Part shown: positions 34,003 to 43,208 of the stretch, in pieces
Position numbering within the stretch: the first letter of the stretch is position 1
How the letters are laid out: every line of letters starts with the position of its first letter
NCBI GenBank assembly: GCA_902495075.1
Contig: CABUVO010000022.1
Coordinates: forward strand, 1 to 64,000
DNA length: 64,000 nt
Source: an uncultured Porphyromonadaceae bacterium
Lineage (GTDB): Bacteria > Bacteroidota > Bacteroidia > Bacteroidales > Muribaculaceae
Reading direction: 5' to 3'
Position numbers and translations under genes: made by a program
Notes under the pieces: generated by a model
What the model saw: only the letters and a program-made list of their open reading frames with translations
The model's database searches: none
Told to the model about the DNA's origin: nothing

Positions 34003-36371
34003 ATTTGACGTTATTCCTGTTGGGACTGCTGGTGTGGCACATCCCGTGCGTTTCCGCCCAGACTCCGGCACGTCTGCAATTTTGCGACCGTGCTTATGAG
34101 TATGGAATCGGAAACGATTCTATTAAACTGTTTTTCAATGTTTATGGTGAGAACAGAAAAAGTCTCCCGAACATTTCATCTAAGGACTTTGCCTCCTATC
34201 TGATTTTATATGAAGAAGGGAAGGTAATACCCGATTTTAGCGTTCGCCGCCTTAATTCGGGCATTCGCCTTCCAAAGGACTACACCTTTTCAATTCTGTT
34301 AGATCAGAGTATGCCATCAGAGGGTAAAATGCAGATTCTTAAGGCTGTGAGAAACTTTGTTGAAATCGCACCAGATTCATGCATCTTTGTGTCATGCTAT
34401 GGTGACATTGTTTCCAATAGTATGATTGCCACAAAAGATAATCTTTCCAAGATAGAAAAAATATTTCTAACCAATACGAGCGGAAAGACTTTCTACAGTG
34501 GTGTGTATTCTAAACTTGCTGAATTTACAAATGGTAACGTAGATTTGAGTCAGTTGCATGCTTCCGATTATTCTCAGAATCCGTGTATATCCTCACGAGC
34601 AGCTTTAAATCCTGGAAAGAATATACTGATGGTATTTGCGGAAGGTAGTCGTCGTCCTGATGATGAACTTCTTGATATTATATCTGTTGAAGACCTCCAG
34701 ATACGATATTCATCAAATTTACCTAAAGTATATGGGTTCTATTATACGGCTGATGGTGAAGATGCTTATATTGAGAACACATTATCACTTCTTGCGAATC
34801 CCAAAAATACAAATAATGCCGTCATTGCTGAATTGAGAGGCGGTGTAAGATCGTCCGCCAGCATGAATGATGTTCTGAATTCATTCGCAGAAACAATCGA
34901 AGAGTCAGCTTATGGTTATGAACTGGTTTATCAGGCAGATGAAAATAAAACGTACTCAGGAAATGTGTCTTATGCAGCATATTGGGGTAAAACATTAATA
35001 GGAGAGGGAACGTTTACAATTGGTTCGGCGGAAAGACCCTGGCCTGAACGAGAACAGAACACGACTAACATTTTCATTGAGCTATTGGTCGCTATTCTCG
35101 TTACAATTCTGACATTTACTTTCTTCTTTCTTATAATGAAAATAGTAGTGCCATATATCAGGTTCTTGTCTTTCAAATCCAAATATTACAAAAAATATCA
35201 ACCAGAGGCTAATGTGCAACGACGCATCTGCCATTACTGTAAACAGGATTTAAAACCGGGGCAAATAATAGTCACGAAGTGTAACCATTGGATGCACAAA
35301 CATTGTTGGGAAGAAAACGGGTATAAATGCGCTGAGTTCGGGCAAAATTGCAAAACCGGTATTCAAGATCATATTGAATGGAAAGAGTTGTTCAAAGTTA
35401 ATTCATTGAAAGAATGTTCTCAGACCATTGCAGGTGTTTTGGCAGGTCTTATGAGTTGGATTGTCTATGAGATATGCGGACGAGGAGGATTCATAGGTCT
35501 TTCCAAGATTCTTGTAGGTATGGTTTTCGCCGGAACTGATGCTCAAGCTTCTCTGATTACTGATTGTGTTATGAGGACATCTTCCTTCTTGATGATCGGC
35601 TTATTGTTAGGATTCTTTATTTCTCTTGTATTCCGGTATAAGGATGACATTCGCAATAAAAACTGGAAGATATGGTTTAAGATAATAGGTCTGTCAGTTG
35701 TTACAGGGGCAATAGGAATGCTGGCGTTTGCTATTGGAGCAGACTTATTCTGTCTTATCCTTTCGTGGACAGGGAAGACATACATACCCTGGTATTGCTC
35801 CCTTCCCGCCTACATACTTTTCTCTATTAGCGTCTCTTTAGCACTTACCATCAAATCTTCAATCCCGGTCAAAAGTGCCTTGATCGGAGGGACAGTCTCG
35901 GCATTCATAGGATTTCTGGTATTATACTTCACTAAATTTACAAGTGGTAAATACGAGTGGCTCAATATGCTTCTTGATTTCATCATTTATGGTGGAGGAC
36001 TTGGCGCTTCTCTGATTACAGTCAGAATGCTCGCAGAGAAATATTTCTTAGTCATCCAAAACGGAGTTAAAGCAGGGCAGCGTATTCCAATCCATAAATG
36101 GATGAACGCGACCGGTGGAGGCAATAAGGTCTCGATTGGCATGACTGGAGAATGTGAAATACAAATGAACTGGGAAAAAAGCAACAAGGTTGCTAAAGAG
36201 CATGCCCAGCTGTTCATTGATCATGACAAGAATCTGCCGGTAATAAAACCTCTGGCAACTGGAGTACAGTATAACTCCAGAGCGGAGCTGCCGGTTAACA
36301 GAACGGTCGTGCTGTCTAATGGTGACACCTTTAAGATTGGAGACACCATATTTAAATACGAAGAAGCTTAA
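33981..36371 (+). CDS. VWA-TM-RING-like-FHA membrane protein, candidate E3 ligase
   Basis: A 796-residue protein. Signal peptide (about 1-26), a VWA-like periplasmic domain (YTFSILLDQSMPSEGKMQ, MIDAS-type Asp108/Ser110), a transmembrane helix near 365-390, then a zinc finger: C417-x2-C420-x13-C434-x-H436-x2-H439-x2-C442-x7-C450-x6-C457, close to RING-H2 except for the last pair. Six further hydrophobic segments follow. The last about 85 residues are an FHA domain (VSIGMTGECEIQMNW, a HAQLFIDHD strand, NGDTFKIGDTIFKYEE), which binds phosphothreonine. The combination suggests a membrane E3-like adaptor controlled by phosphorylation. All domains are by eye. Confidence 0.75.
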   Translation: MDKKKTLNLTLFLLGLLVWHIPCVSAQTPARLQFCDRAYEYGIGNDSIKLFFNVYGENRKSLPNISSKDFASYLILYEEGKVIPDFSVRRLNSGIRLPKDYTFSILLDQSMPSEGKMQILKAVRNFVEIAPDSCIFVSCYGDIVSNSMIATKDNLSKIEKIFLTNTSGKTFYSGVYSKLAEFTNGNVDLSQLHASDYSQNPCISSRAALNPGKNILMVFAEGSRRPDDELLDIISVEDLQIRYSSNLPKVYGFYYTADGEDAYIENTLSLLANPKNTNNAVIAELRGGVRSSASMNDVLNSFAETIEESAYGYELVYQADENKTYSGNVSYAAYWGKTLIGEGTFTIGSAERPWPEREQNTTNIFIELLVAILVTILTFTFFFLIMKIVVPYIRFLSFKSKYYKKYQPEANVQRRICHYCKQDLKPGQIIVTKCNHWMHKHCWEENGYKCAEFGQNCKTGIQDHIEWKELFKVNSLKECSQTIAGVLAGLMSWIVYEICGRGGFIGLSKILVGMVFAGTDAQASLITDCVMRTSSFLMIGLLLGFFISLVFRYKDDIRNKNWKIWFKIIGLSVVTGAIGMLAFAIGADLFCLILSWTGKTYIPWYCSLPAYILFSISVSLALTIKSSIPVKSALIGGTVSAFIGFLVLYFTKFTSGKYEWLNMLLDFIIYGGGLGASLITVRMLAEKYFLVIQNGVKAGQRIPIHKWMNATGGGNKVSIGMTGECEIQMNWEKSNKVAKEHAQLFIDHDKNLPVIKPLATGVQYNSRAELPVNRTVVLSNGDTFKIGDTIFKYEEA

Positions 36372-36394
36372 CATTAACAATCAAAACATATTCA

Positions 36395-37123
36395 ATGAAA
36401 AAATTACTGATCATCTGCGCCTGTGTTACCGGACTGATTCCGGTCAAGGCACAAACGGTAATCGACAATTTTACCGTCGGTCCCTATGTCGTTGACTACA
36501 ATGGACAAGGAGATGTAAAATATCGTCTACGCGACAACATCAACCTCTATGAGTTCTTTGAACTTCAGAAAGACACTACCATCGTGTCTGCTGTAGTAGA
36601 AACTCCAATTAAACATGCTATCCAGATTTCAGGATATCTTGGAGCCAATAGATATGCTTCAAAGGAAATTGGCATCAGCGGGGTTTGGAAACAATGTATT
36701 GGCACTCACCTTTATTTTAACGGAGGTCTGTCCGTTGCCATTGGTCATTCGAATTTTGCTAATGCACAAAAGAGGAATATGTTTGAAGTGGGTTTGCCTC
36801 TTCAAATCGAGCTTGGCAAGTTAAACCATCAAAGAGCCTCGCTTTTCGGGATATTTGGCATAACACCAACTGTTTATTCCACTATGTCAGCAAAAATCTG
36901 GGATAAGAATGCATATGTAGATGCTGATAAAGACATGAAGAAATCAGGTTTCCTTGTTGCTCCATCATTGGAATTTGGTGGAAATATTCCGGTTGGGAAA
37001 ACCATTATTAGAATTGGCGTTTACGGAACATATAAGATCAACTGCACACCAGGTACATATGATGTCTATAAAAAATGCGCAGGTCATTGTTTCCTGGGTG
37101 CAAAGATAGGATTTGTGATCTGA
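36395..37123 (+). CDS. Outer-membrane beta-barrel-like protein
   Basis: A 242-residue protein with a signal peptide (MKKLLIICACVTGLIPVKAQ) and alternating, aromatic-rich strands to the end (GFLVAPSLEFGG, IRIGVYGTYKIN, CFLGAKIGFVI), as in small porin-like barrels. It is 24 bases after the RING/FHA gene and 11 bases before the E1 gene. By place it may be the outer-membrane part of the envelope complex, a role that TssJ or TssQ play elsewhere. No family identified. Confidence 0.6.
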   Translation: MKKLLIICACVTGLIPVKAQTVIDNFTVGPYVVDYNGQGDVKYRLRDNINLYEFFELQKDTTIVSAVVETPIKHAIQISGYLGANRYASKEIGISGVWKQCIGTHLYFNGGLSVAIGHSNFANAQKRNMFEVGLPLQIELGKLNHQRASLFGIFGITPTVYSTMSAKIWDKNAYVDADKDMKKSGFLVAPSLEFGGNIPVGKTIIRIGVYGTYKINCTPGTYDVYKKCAGHCFLGAKIGFVI

Positions 37124-37134
37124 AAAGCAATAAT

Positions 37135-38340
37135 ATGGCTGAAAACAAGACATATGAATGGGGCGAAGGCGTGTTTACTTTACTTTCTTGGTTCAAGAAA
37201 GAAAAAGTAAACAATGCCCGAGTTCTCATTGCCGGGGCAGGAGCCTTGGGGAATGAGGTCATCAAAGACTTGACACTCTTTGGGGTCGGGCACATCTTTG
37301 TGATAGATTTTGATAGAATCGAAATAAGCAATCTTACACGATCTGTTCTGTTTAGAGAAGAAGACGCGTTTGAACATCGCTATAAAGCAAATGTTGCGGC
37401 ACAAAGAGCCATGGAGATTAACCCTCAGATAAAAGTAACGCCAATAGTCGGTAATCTTTTTTCAGAGGTTGGGCTTGCGCTCTATAAGTCTGTTGATGTC
37501 ATAATCGGATGTCTTGACAGTCGCATGGCACGTTACCAACTTAATCGTATGGCAATGCGGGCAGGTAAGTCTTGGATTGACGGAAGTATTGAGAATTTAA
37601 CCGGCGTAGTAAAGGTTTATACTCCGGGGATAAGTTGTTATGAGTGTGGATTGTCGCGCGAAGAGTTTAATATTATAATGCTTCGCACAGGGTGTGCGGA
37701 TGTGGTGCGTTCGCAGACCTCACAAGGGCGTGTGGCTACAACTCCGATAAGTGCTTCTATCGTCGGAGCAGTACAGGCACAGGAGGCTATGAAGTTAATA
37801 CATCTGGATGCCTATGATAACGATAAACTCCCCTTTTCTACCCTTCAGGGGAAAATGTGGAGATATGAAGGCCTGACAAATGCAACCAATACATATAAGT
37901 TTGTTTCTTGGAAGAAAAGCTGTCCTGCTCATGAACAGTGGTCACCGACCCTGAATGGAAAGAATATGTCTGCCGACATGACCGTAAAGGAGGCTATAGA
38001 AGAGATAAAAAGAATTTGTAATGTGCGAAGTGTCGAGATTAATTTAATGAACAACAAATTCATTGAAGCTATAATATCAGATAAACCTGAAAAGGAGTTC
38101 AATGTTATGATTCCAGAATCTCAGCTTGAAAGTATAATTTCAGCCGATGCGGAAATGAGGAAATTGAGTTACATGACACTTTTCCATAAAAAGTTTTACG
38201 AAAATATTGATTCGCACTTTCCATATCAAGATCTGACGTTAAGACAAATAGGCATCCCTTACTTTGATATACTTAAAGTATCTACAGAAAGTGGGGAATT
38301 CTATATTGAGTTAAGTGCAGACAGAGTACGTTTTGAATAA
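37135..38340 (+). CDS. E1/ThiF-like Ubl-activating enzyme
   Basis: A 401-residue protein from the ATG at 37135 (the frame from 37075 would overlap the barrel gene). The adenylation domain is complete: LIAGAGALGNEV (nucleotide loop), VIDFDRIEISNLTR, a Lys in HRYKANVAA, Asp128 in GCLDSRMARYQ. Zinc-type residues are C168/C171 (SCYECG) and C263/H266 (SCPAHEQW). Cys187 in RTGCADV lies before TTPISASIVGAVQAQEAMK, where E1-like enzymes keep the thioester Cys. The C-terminal about 110 residues may be a Ubl/E2-binding domain. It should adenylate the glycine of the Ubl and pass it to the E2. Family clear; pairing inferred. Confidence 0.87.
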   Translation: MAENKTYEWGEGVFTLLSWFKKEKVNNARVLIAGAGALGNEVIKDLTLFGVGHIFVIDFDRIEISNLTRSVLFREEDAFEHRYKANVAAQRAMEINPQIKVTPIVGNLFSEVGLALYKSVDVIIGCLDSRMARYQLNRMAMRAGKSWIDGSIENLTGVVKVYTPGISCYECGLSREEFNIIMLRTGCADVVRSQTSQGRVATTPISASIVGAVQAQEAMKLIHLDAYDNDKLPFSTLQGKMWRYEGLTNATNTYKFVSWKKSCPAHEQWSPTLNGKNMSADMTVKEAIEEIKRICNVRSVEINLMNNKFIEAIISDKPEKEFNVMIPESQLESIISADAEMRKLSYMTLFHKKFYENIDSHFPYQDLTLRQIGIPYFDILKVSTESGEFYIELSADRVRFE

Positions 38341-38345
38341 GCAGT

Positions 38346-39230
38346 ATGCACTTAATCATACCAAATGATATTCGTGCAGAGATAATCAATAATTATCTTT
38401 GGAATGATAAGAAGGATATTTCTTTCATAGGCAATCATAATAGAAATGCTTATGAAGATATTTCTTCAGTTATACAAGAAGGGAACACTATAAGGATAGA
38501 ACTGTCCAAACAGAGTCTGTATGACATTTTACCGGAATCACTTTTTCACCCCATTAATAGGTTCGATAACATACCGTCAAATGAATACAAAGAAAGATTT
38601 GCAGATGAAGTTGAACAACAGCGAATCGAAGAAGCAAATGCGCGAGCTTTTTTTTCTTTGTATGACAAATTCATTTTTGGATTAAGTTCTATTTTTGCTG
38701 AAGTTAAGCAAAAGGATTATGGCGATAATCGCATTTTAGCGGACATCATTTGTGATTCATTAAGCCCTGACCTAAAAAATAATCGGTTTATTTCCCGTAT
38801 CATAGAGTTTACGCCACAATGTAAGGGCATTAGGGGTGATTTGACTAAGATTACATTGATGCTTCGTAAAATAATTGCTGACGAAGGATTAAGGCTGATT
38901 CCTGATAATAATTATCAAACCATTACTGACATTAATCCAAGATATAATTGCTTTTTATCCAAGACAGATGATGGCTCCGATGAGTTATTCTTAGGGAACA
39001 CTTTTGATGAACAGGTTCTATCTTTCAAGATTCAATATTGGAATGATGATTATTGTGACGAATCTTTTTTGAGTCTGGTAACCGAAATAAGAGATTTTGA
39101 GGATTTCCTAAATGACTATTTCATGGGGATAGAGACCTCAATACATTTCGATATATCAACACATACACTTCCGGTGAGACTATCCGATGACATGTGCCAC
39201 AATTACTTAGACTACAATACAAACATATAA
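38346..39230 (+). CDS. TssG-like baseplate protein (tentative)
   Basis: A 294-residue protein without signal peptide. The text LPESLFHPINRFDN and the flanking charged helix resemble the short TssG of Bacteroidetes T6SS, where an LPEGLFH-type motif is typical. The C-terminal segment (LNDYFMGIETSIHFDIS) could be the TssG tail. It lies 5 bases after the E1 gene and 4 bases before tssK, in the baseplate cluster. The identity is less sure than for TssK, TssE and TssF; it may be a divergent TssG or a specific adaptor. Confidence 0.5.
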   Translation: MHLIIPNDIRAEIINNYLWNDKKDISFIGNHNRNAYEDISSVIQEGNTIRIELSKQSLYDILPESLFHPINRFDNIPSNEYKERFADEVEQQRIEEANARAFFSLYDKFIFGLSSIFAEVKQKDYGDNRILADIICDSLSPDLKNNRFISRIIEFTPQCKGIRGDLTKITLMLRKIIADEGLRLIPDNNYQTITDINPRYNCFLSKTDDGSDELFLGNTFDEQVLSFKIQYWNDDYCDESFLSLVTEIRDFEDFLNDYFMGIETSIHFDISTHTLPVRLSDDMCHNYLDYNTNI

Positions 39231-39234
39231 TGGT

Positions 39235-40233
39235 ATGCCTCTAAAAGTTACATGGAAAAAAGGGATGCGTTTGACTACTGATGTGTTTAATGCATTAGAT
39301 CTGTCAATCGAAGAGAGTGTGAGATTATCAAATCTTGTAACCACAGGGGGGCGTATGGGACTGATTCCTGTAAACAAGCCCTTTGAACTATCAATAAATG
39401 TAAGCAATAACGTTCTTGAAGTGGTTTCCATCTCTTGTCATGGAGTAACCAAGAGTGGAAAAATTGTTGATATTGATTTCGACTCAAATTATACGAATAC
39501 TTTTGATACGAGAATCGCTATTCCCAATGCAAATCCCGATGAAGCGTTTCTGCTTATAGTCAAACTTCACGACAAACAATGGCGGGAAGTTAACGAGATG
39601 TATTCGGAACAGGCCTATTCATTTGAGCTGGTTAATGAGAACAGTCCCATAGATTGCGACTCATTGCCGATAGGTTACGTCGTAAATCAATACGGTTGGA
39701 GACTGGACGAAACAGAATTTGTACCGCCGTGTCTATATACCAACGCTCATTTCAAGTTTGTAGAACTTGTGAATCGAGCTATAATCGTTCTAAAATCCAT
39801 TTCAGACCTCTGCCTGAATGCCAATAATTGCGTTGCCCGGTATCTCCTCGCGACACTGTGGCCTGCAGTGGTACGAAGTCGTATCGATATAGAAAGTTCC
39901 AAGGAACAGTTGATACCGGCTGAGTTGTTTGCTGTAATACAAAAGGTGATATCAGCATTTGTAATCGGTTGTTCGATAGATGAGTACATCACCTTGGAGA
40001 ATGCGGATCCATTTATAGCTTATCATCAAAAGCCCTACGACGGCAGGAATATCTACCGGGATATTCTAAAAGGTATAGAACTATGTTCAGAAATCGCCAT
40101 TAAAATGGATGCCGTTTGCAGTATGACAGAAGTAAGAGAGACTTCGGCTCTGCCTGTTGAGAAACCTAAACCTAAGCCTGCTCCGGAATCTAAACCGGTG
40201 GAACGTAATCGTTGGGAAGGGATAGAAATATAA
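39235..40233 (+). CDS. tssK: TssK baseplate protein
   Basis: A 332-residue protein beginning MPLKVTWKKGMRLTTDVFNA, the TssK N-terminal pattern, with SLPIGYVVNQYGWRLDETEF and VPPCLYTN matching the family's middle part. It connects the baseplate to the membrane complex in the cytoplasm. It is about 100 residues shorter than proteobacterial TssK, as usual for Bacteroidetes forms. The Pro/Lys-rich C-terminus (EKPKPKPAPESKPVERNRW) looks like a flexible tail. One base separates it from tssE. Confidence 0.8.
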   Translation: MPLKVTWKKGMRLTTDVFNALDLSIEESVRLSNLVTTGGRMGLIPVNKPFELSINVSNNVLEVVSISCHGVTKSGKIVDIDFDSNYTNTFDTRIAIPNANPDEAFLLIVKLHDKQWREVNEMYSEQAYSFELVNENSPIDCDSLPIGYVVNQYGWRLDETEFVPPCLYTNAHFKFVELVNRAIIVLKSISDLCLNANNCVARYLLATLWPAVVRSRIDIESSKEQLIPAELFAVIQKVISAFVIGCSIDEYITLENADPFIAYHQKPYDGRNIYRDILKGIELCSEIAIKMDAVCSMTEVRETSALPVEKPKPKPAPESKPVERNRWEGIEI

Positions 40234-40234
40234 T

Positions 40235-40735
40235 ATGACTTCATATATTTCAATACCATTATCAATCAACTTATCTCCTTTCCCATCACTTGATAAAGAG
40301 AACGAAGATATAGAAAGTTGCATAAACAACATCATTGAACTTATTGTATTCACTCCGAAGGGCACTTTTGCAGCGGATCCTGAATTCGGGTTCGAGTATT
40401 GGAATCATGAGTTCTCAAATATTGATGTACGAGAGTTCAACAATAGCTATATGGGGATGGTTTCAGATTCAAAGTCACTTAATGATGTGTCAAGAAAACA
40501 GTGCGAACATAGTCTTAAAGAAAGTATTCTCTCATATGAACCTCGACTGTTAAACCCGGAAGTAAAGATAGAACTTGAAATCAACAATAAAATAAGAAAA
40601 CGCAAGTCTCAGTCAAAATATGAGATGCGTATCCTTATCAATGGTTCTATTGATGATGGTTTGGGAATAGCGAGACCTTTTGAAAAACGAATCTCTTTCA
40701 TGGTTGAGCCTACGGCTAAGAAAATAAGCATATAA
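40235..40735 (+). CDS. tssE: TssE / gp25-like baseplate protein
   Basis: A 166-residue protein with the gp25 pattern: IESCINNIIELIVFTPKGTF, AADPEFGFEYW and a C-terminal strand VKIELEINNKI. The Glu in the EFG context is the family hallmark. It follows tssK by 1 base and precedes tssF by 1 base. Cytoplasmic baseplate component that starts sheath assembly. Confidence 0.85.
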   Translation: MTSYISIPLSINLSPFPSLDKENEDIESCINNIIELIVFTPKGTFAADPEFGFEYWNHEFSNIDVREFNNSYMGMVSDSKSLNDVSRKQCEHSLKESILSYEPRLLNPEVKIELEINNKIRKRKSQSKYEMRILINGSIDDGLGIARPFEKRISFMVEPTAKKISI

Positions 40736-40736
40736 T

Positions 40737-42512
40737 ATGGATCCTATAATCCAATCAAATATTGATGAATTGATCACTGTTTTTAAGGAATCCGGGGCAA
40801 ATCTAAGTGATCCGGTTGCTAAATTGATGGTGACGGCACTGATTCATCAGGCACAAAAAATAAAAGATGAAATAGCCGGACTGCCAGATAAAGTATTGGC
40901 AAGACTTGCTGAATATTTTATTCCTAAGAATAAGATTGATGCTTCTCCTGCGCTCTGCCTGTTGCAACCAACAATAAAATCTAAAAAAGGTATTGATGCG
41001 CATATCCTTGCAGACGGAACATTTTTTTCTTTCAAGGTTGATAACAAAACGAGTTTGTCATTCTATCCGTTATTCCGTAATTGTATATTGCCTATTGCCG
41101 CAATCCATACACTGACTGATAGGAAACTTGTATCAAAAGGCATGCGCTCTGACTTGAACTTAAATTGTAAGGGAAAGGTATGGGTTGGGCTTGAAATGTC
41201 GGCGGATATTGAGTCTCTGGCAGATGTTTCTTTTTATATAAAAAACAATGATGGTATTATGCCGGATAAAATTCTTGTTGGCAATGAAATGATTGAATTA
41301 TCATTTACCGGAGCGAATAATTTATCTGATATACCTATGATGGAGCCGTTCGATTCTCAGCAGGTAACTCCATCATCAATCGAAGTGTTTTCAAATATAC
41401 AAAGGGAATTATCCGGGATGAAACAAGGGAGATTGATCTATATCACCGATAATCTAAAAGATAGGGATATTTATAAATATAAAGCCTACCCAAAATCATT
41501 CCAACAATATCTGGAGAGCTCTGACTTGGATAAATTTGAAAATAATACTCTCTGGATTCTGTTTGATTTTGGAGACGATTATAATATACCGGACAATATT
41601 GAGATTATCCCCAATGTCATCCCATGTGCCAACGTTGCATTAAATTCGGTAAATTTGACGCAAACATCTCCCATTGCAAAATTGACGAAAGATGACGGTT
41701 CTTTTTTCTTGAATATAGTGGATACGTCTCTCTCTTCTCAGAAGCAAGGATTCAGTACGATTGCGGAAGACGTAGTCATTCGCGACTTTGATGTAAATTG
41801 CTATAATAGAGAAAATTTGCATAGAGATGCCCGTAATTTATATAATAAATTTATTGAAGATTACCATGCCTTTGTGGATTATCATTCTCTCAAGGATGGC
41901 GAACTGATTAGAGCGCTAAGAGAGTTGGTCAATAAAATAGGGAAAAGTGTCTTATCTGCCGGTGATGTAAAGAACCTGTTTGATGAAGGTACTTATGTTA
42001 TGAGGGGGGTCGGATTAATTGGGAAATCGACAAGTGTAAAAGTTTCATATCTCACGACTAACGGTAAGTTGGGGAATGCTCCAAAAGTAGGCATGGCAAT
42101 GGAAAATAAGAAAGATGCCGCTCTTGAAAAGGACGTTACAGTGATTTCATCAGCCATAGGGGGAGTTGATAAGGCTTCGGCAGACGAACGGTATGAAATG
42201 CTTCGTTACTATACTCTCACATCAGACAGACTCTACACCAAGATGGATATTGATGCCTTTTTACGACTTCAATTGCTCAAAGAATTTGGGAAGGAAGAAA
42301 TAAAACGTATTGGTCATAATATCCGAATTGAAGGTGCAGCGGGGTCTGACAGGCTGGTTAGAGGATTATATATCGACATAAAATTTAAAGATGAAAAGAA
42401 TTATCACAAAGCTAAAAATAATGCCTTAGATAAGAAACTGCATCAAATGATTGTTGATAAATCCTGCATCTCAATGCCAATAATTATAGAATTAATTAAT
42501 CCAATGGAATAA
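40737..42512 (+). CDS. tssF: TssF baseplate protein
   Basis: A 591-residue protein with a TssF N-terminus (MDPIIQSNIDELITVFKESG, LPDKVLARLAEYFIP, ASPALCLLQP). The C-terminal stretch YYTLTSDRLYTKMDIDAFLR and LVRGLYIDIKF fits the family's last domain. It forms the baseplate wedge with TssG and TssE. The next gene begins immediately after the stop. Length is about normal for the family. Confidence 0.82.
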   Translation: MDPIIQSNIDELITVFKESGANLSDPVAKLMVTALIHQAQKIKDEIAGLPDKVLARLAEYFIPKNKIDASPALCLLQPTIKSKKGIDAHILADGTFFSFKVDNKTSLSFYPLFRNCILPIAAIHTLTDRKLVSKGMRSDLNLNCKGKVWVGLEMSADIESLADVSFYIKNNDGIMPDKILVGNEMIELSFTGANNLSDIPMMEPFDSQQVTPSSIEVFSNIQRELSGMKQGRLIYITDNLKDRDIYKYKAYPKSFQQYLESSDLDKFENNTLWILFDFGDDYNIPDNIEIIPNVIPCANVALNSVNLTQTSPIAKLTKDDGSFFLNIVDTSLSSQKQGFSTIAEDVVIRDFDVNCYNRENLHRDARNLYNKFIEDYHAFVDYHSLKDGELIRALRELVNKIGKSVLSAGDVKNLFDEGTYVMRGVGLIGKSTSVKVSYLTTNGKLGNAPKVGMAMENKKDAALEKDVTVISSAIGGVDKASADERYEMLRYYTLTSDRLYTKMDIDAFLRLQLLKEFGKEEIKRIGHNIRIEGAAGSDRLVRGLYIDIKFKDEKNYHKAKNNALDKKLHQMIVDKSCISMPIIIELINPME

Positions 42513-43208
42513 ATGGCGATAAAGGTTCCATCATGTTTAATGCAATTAGTCGAAGATGTTCCGGAACGTTATTTTGCCGAAGCATTCAGATTTTTGAGAA
42601 TCAACGAAATGTCGGTTTTTAAAAAATTTTGTGCAAAAAAGGGGTCAAAAGAAGTATGCAAGAATTTTTTATTATCCACGTTTGGGGCAGATAAGGCAGC
42701 TGTGCAATTAATGTATGCAAAAATAGAAAATATTTTATTTGTAGGAGGATGTGCCCCGGGGGTTGGAATCGCGTTTAATTTGATTGATGCGTGTTTCTGT
42801 TTTATTTTGGGCAATTGGTTAGGACTTATTGTAGCGATATTGTCATGTTTCCCGATTCCAGGATTTAAGGTGGCAGGAAAAGGGTTGGAGAAATTCTTGA
42901 CAATAGCTATAAAAAGAATACCCATTGGCAAAATAAGTTCAGACTTTATTAAGTTGATAGGTAAGCGCGTGTGCCTGTTAAAGAATATTGTTGTTAAAGA
43001 CCCTTATAAAGCAATTGCAGACAGCGTAAGAAATTTGGTCACCGAAGTTAATAATCCTTTTGCGCAAGAGATTATAAAAGAGCTGAGCAAAGCAATCGGG
43101 CACTTTGGTCCGAAATTGGAAGCAAAAACTATCAGTAATTACACTCATATGACAATAAGTCCATCTTTATTGGAGGTTATGAAAACTAAAGCAGGCAACA
43201 TTCTATGA
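42513..43208 (+). CDS. Unknown protein with a central hydrophobic hairpin
   Basis: A 231-residue protein without signal peptide. Residues about 75-115 form a hydrophobic pair (GVGIAFNLIDACFCFILGNW, LGLIVAILSCFPIPGF) like the membrane-inserting segments found in front of polymorphic toxin domains. The C-terminal part is helical. It begins directly after the tssF stop and overlaps the glucosaminidase by 4 bases. It could be an inner-membrane piece of the T6SS or a small effector. Not recognised. Confidence 0.6.
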   Translation: MAIKVPSCLMQLVEDVPERYFAEAFRFLRINEMSVFKKFCAKKGSKEVCKNFLLSTFGADKAAVQLMYAKIENILFVGGCAPGVGIAFNLIDACFCFILGNWLGLIVAILSCFPIPGFKVAGKGLEKFLTIAIKRIPIGKISSDFIKLIGKRVCLLKNIVVKDPYKAIADSVRNLVTEVNNPFAQEIIKELSKAIGHFGPKLEAKTISNYTHMTISPSLLEVMKTKAGNIL

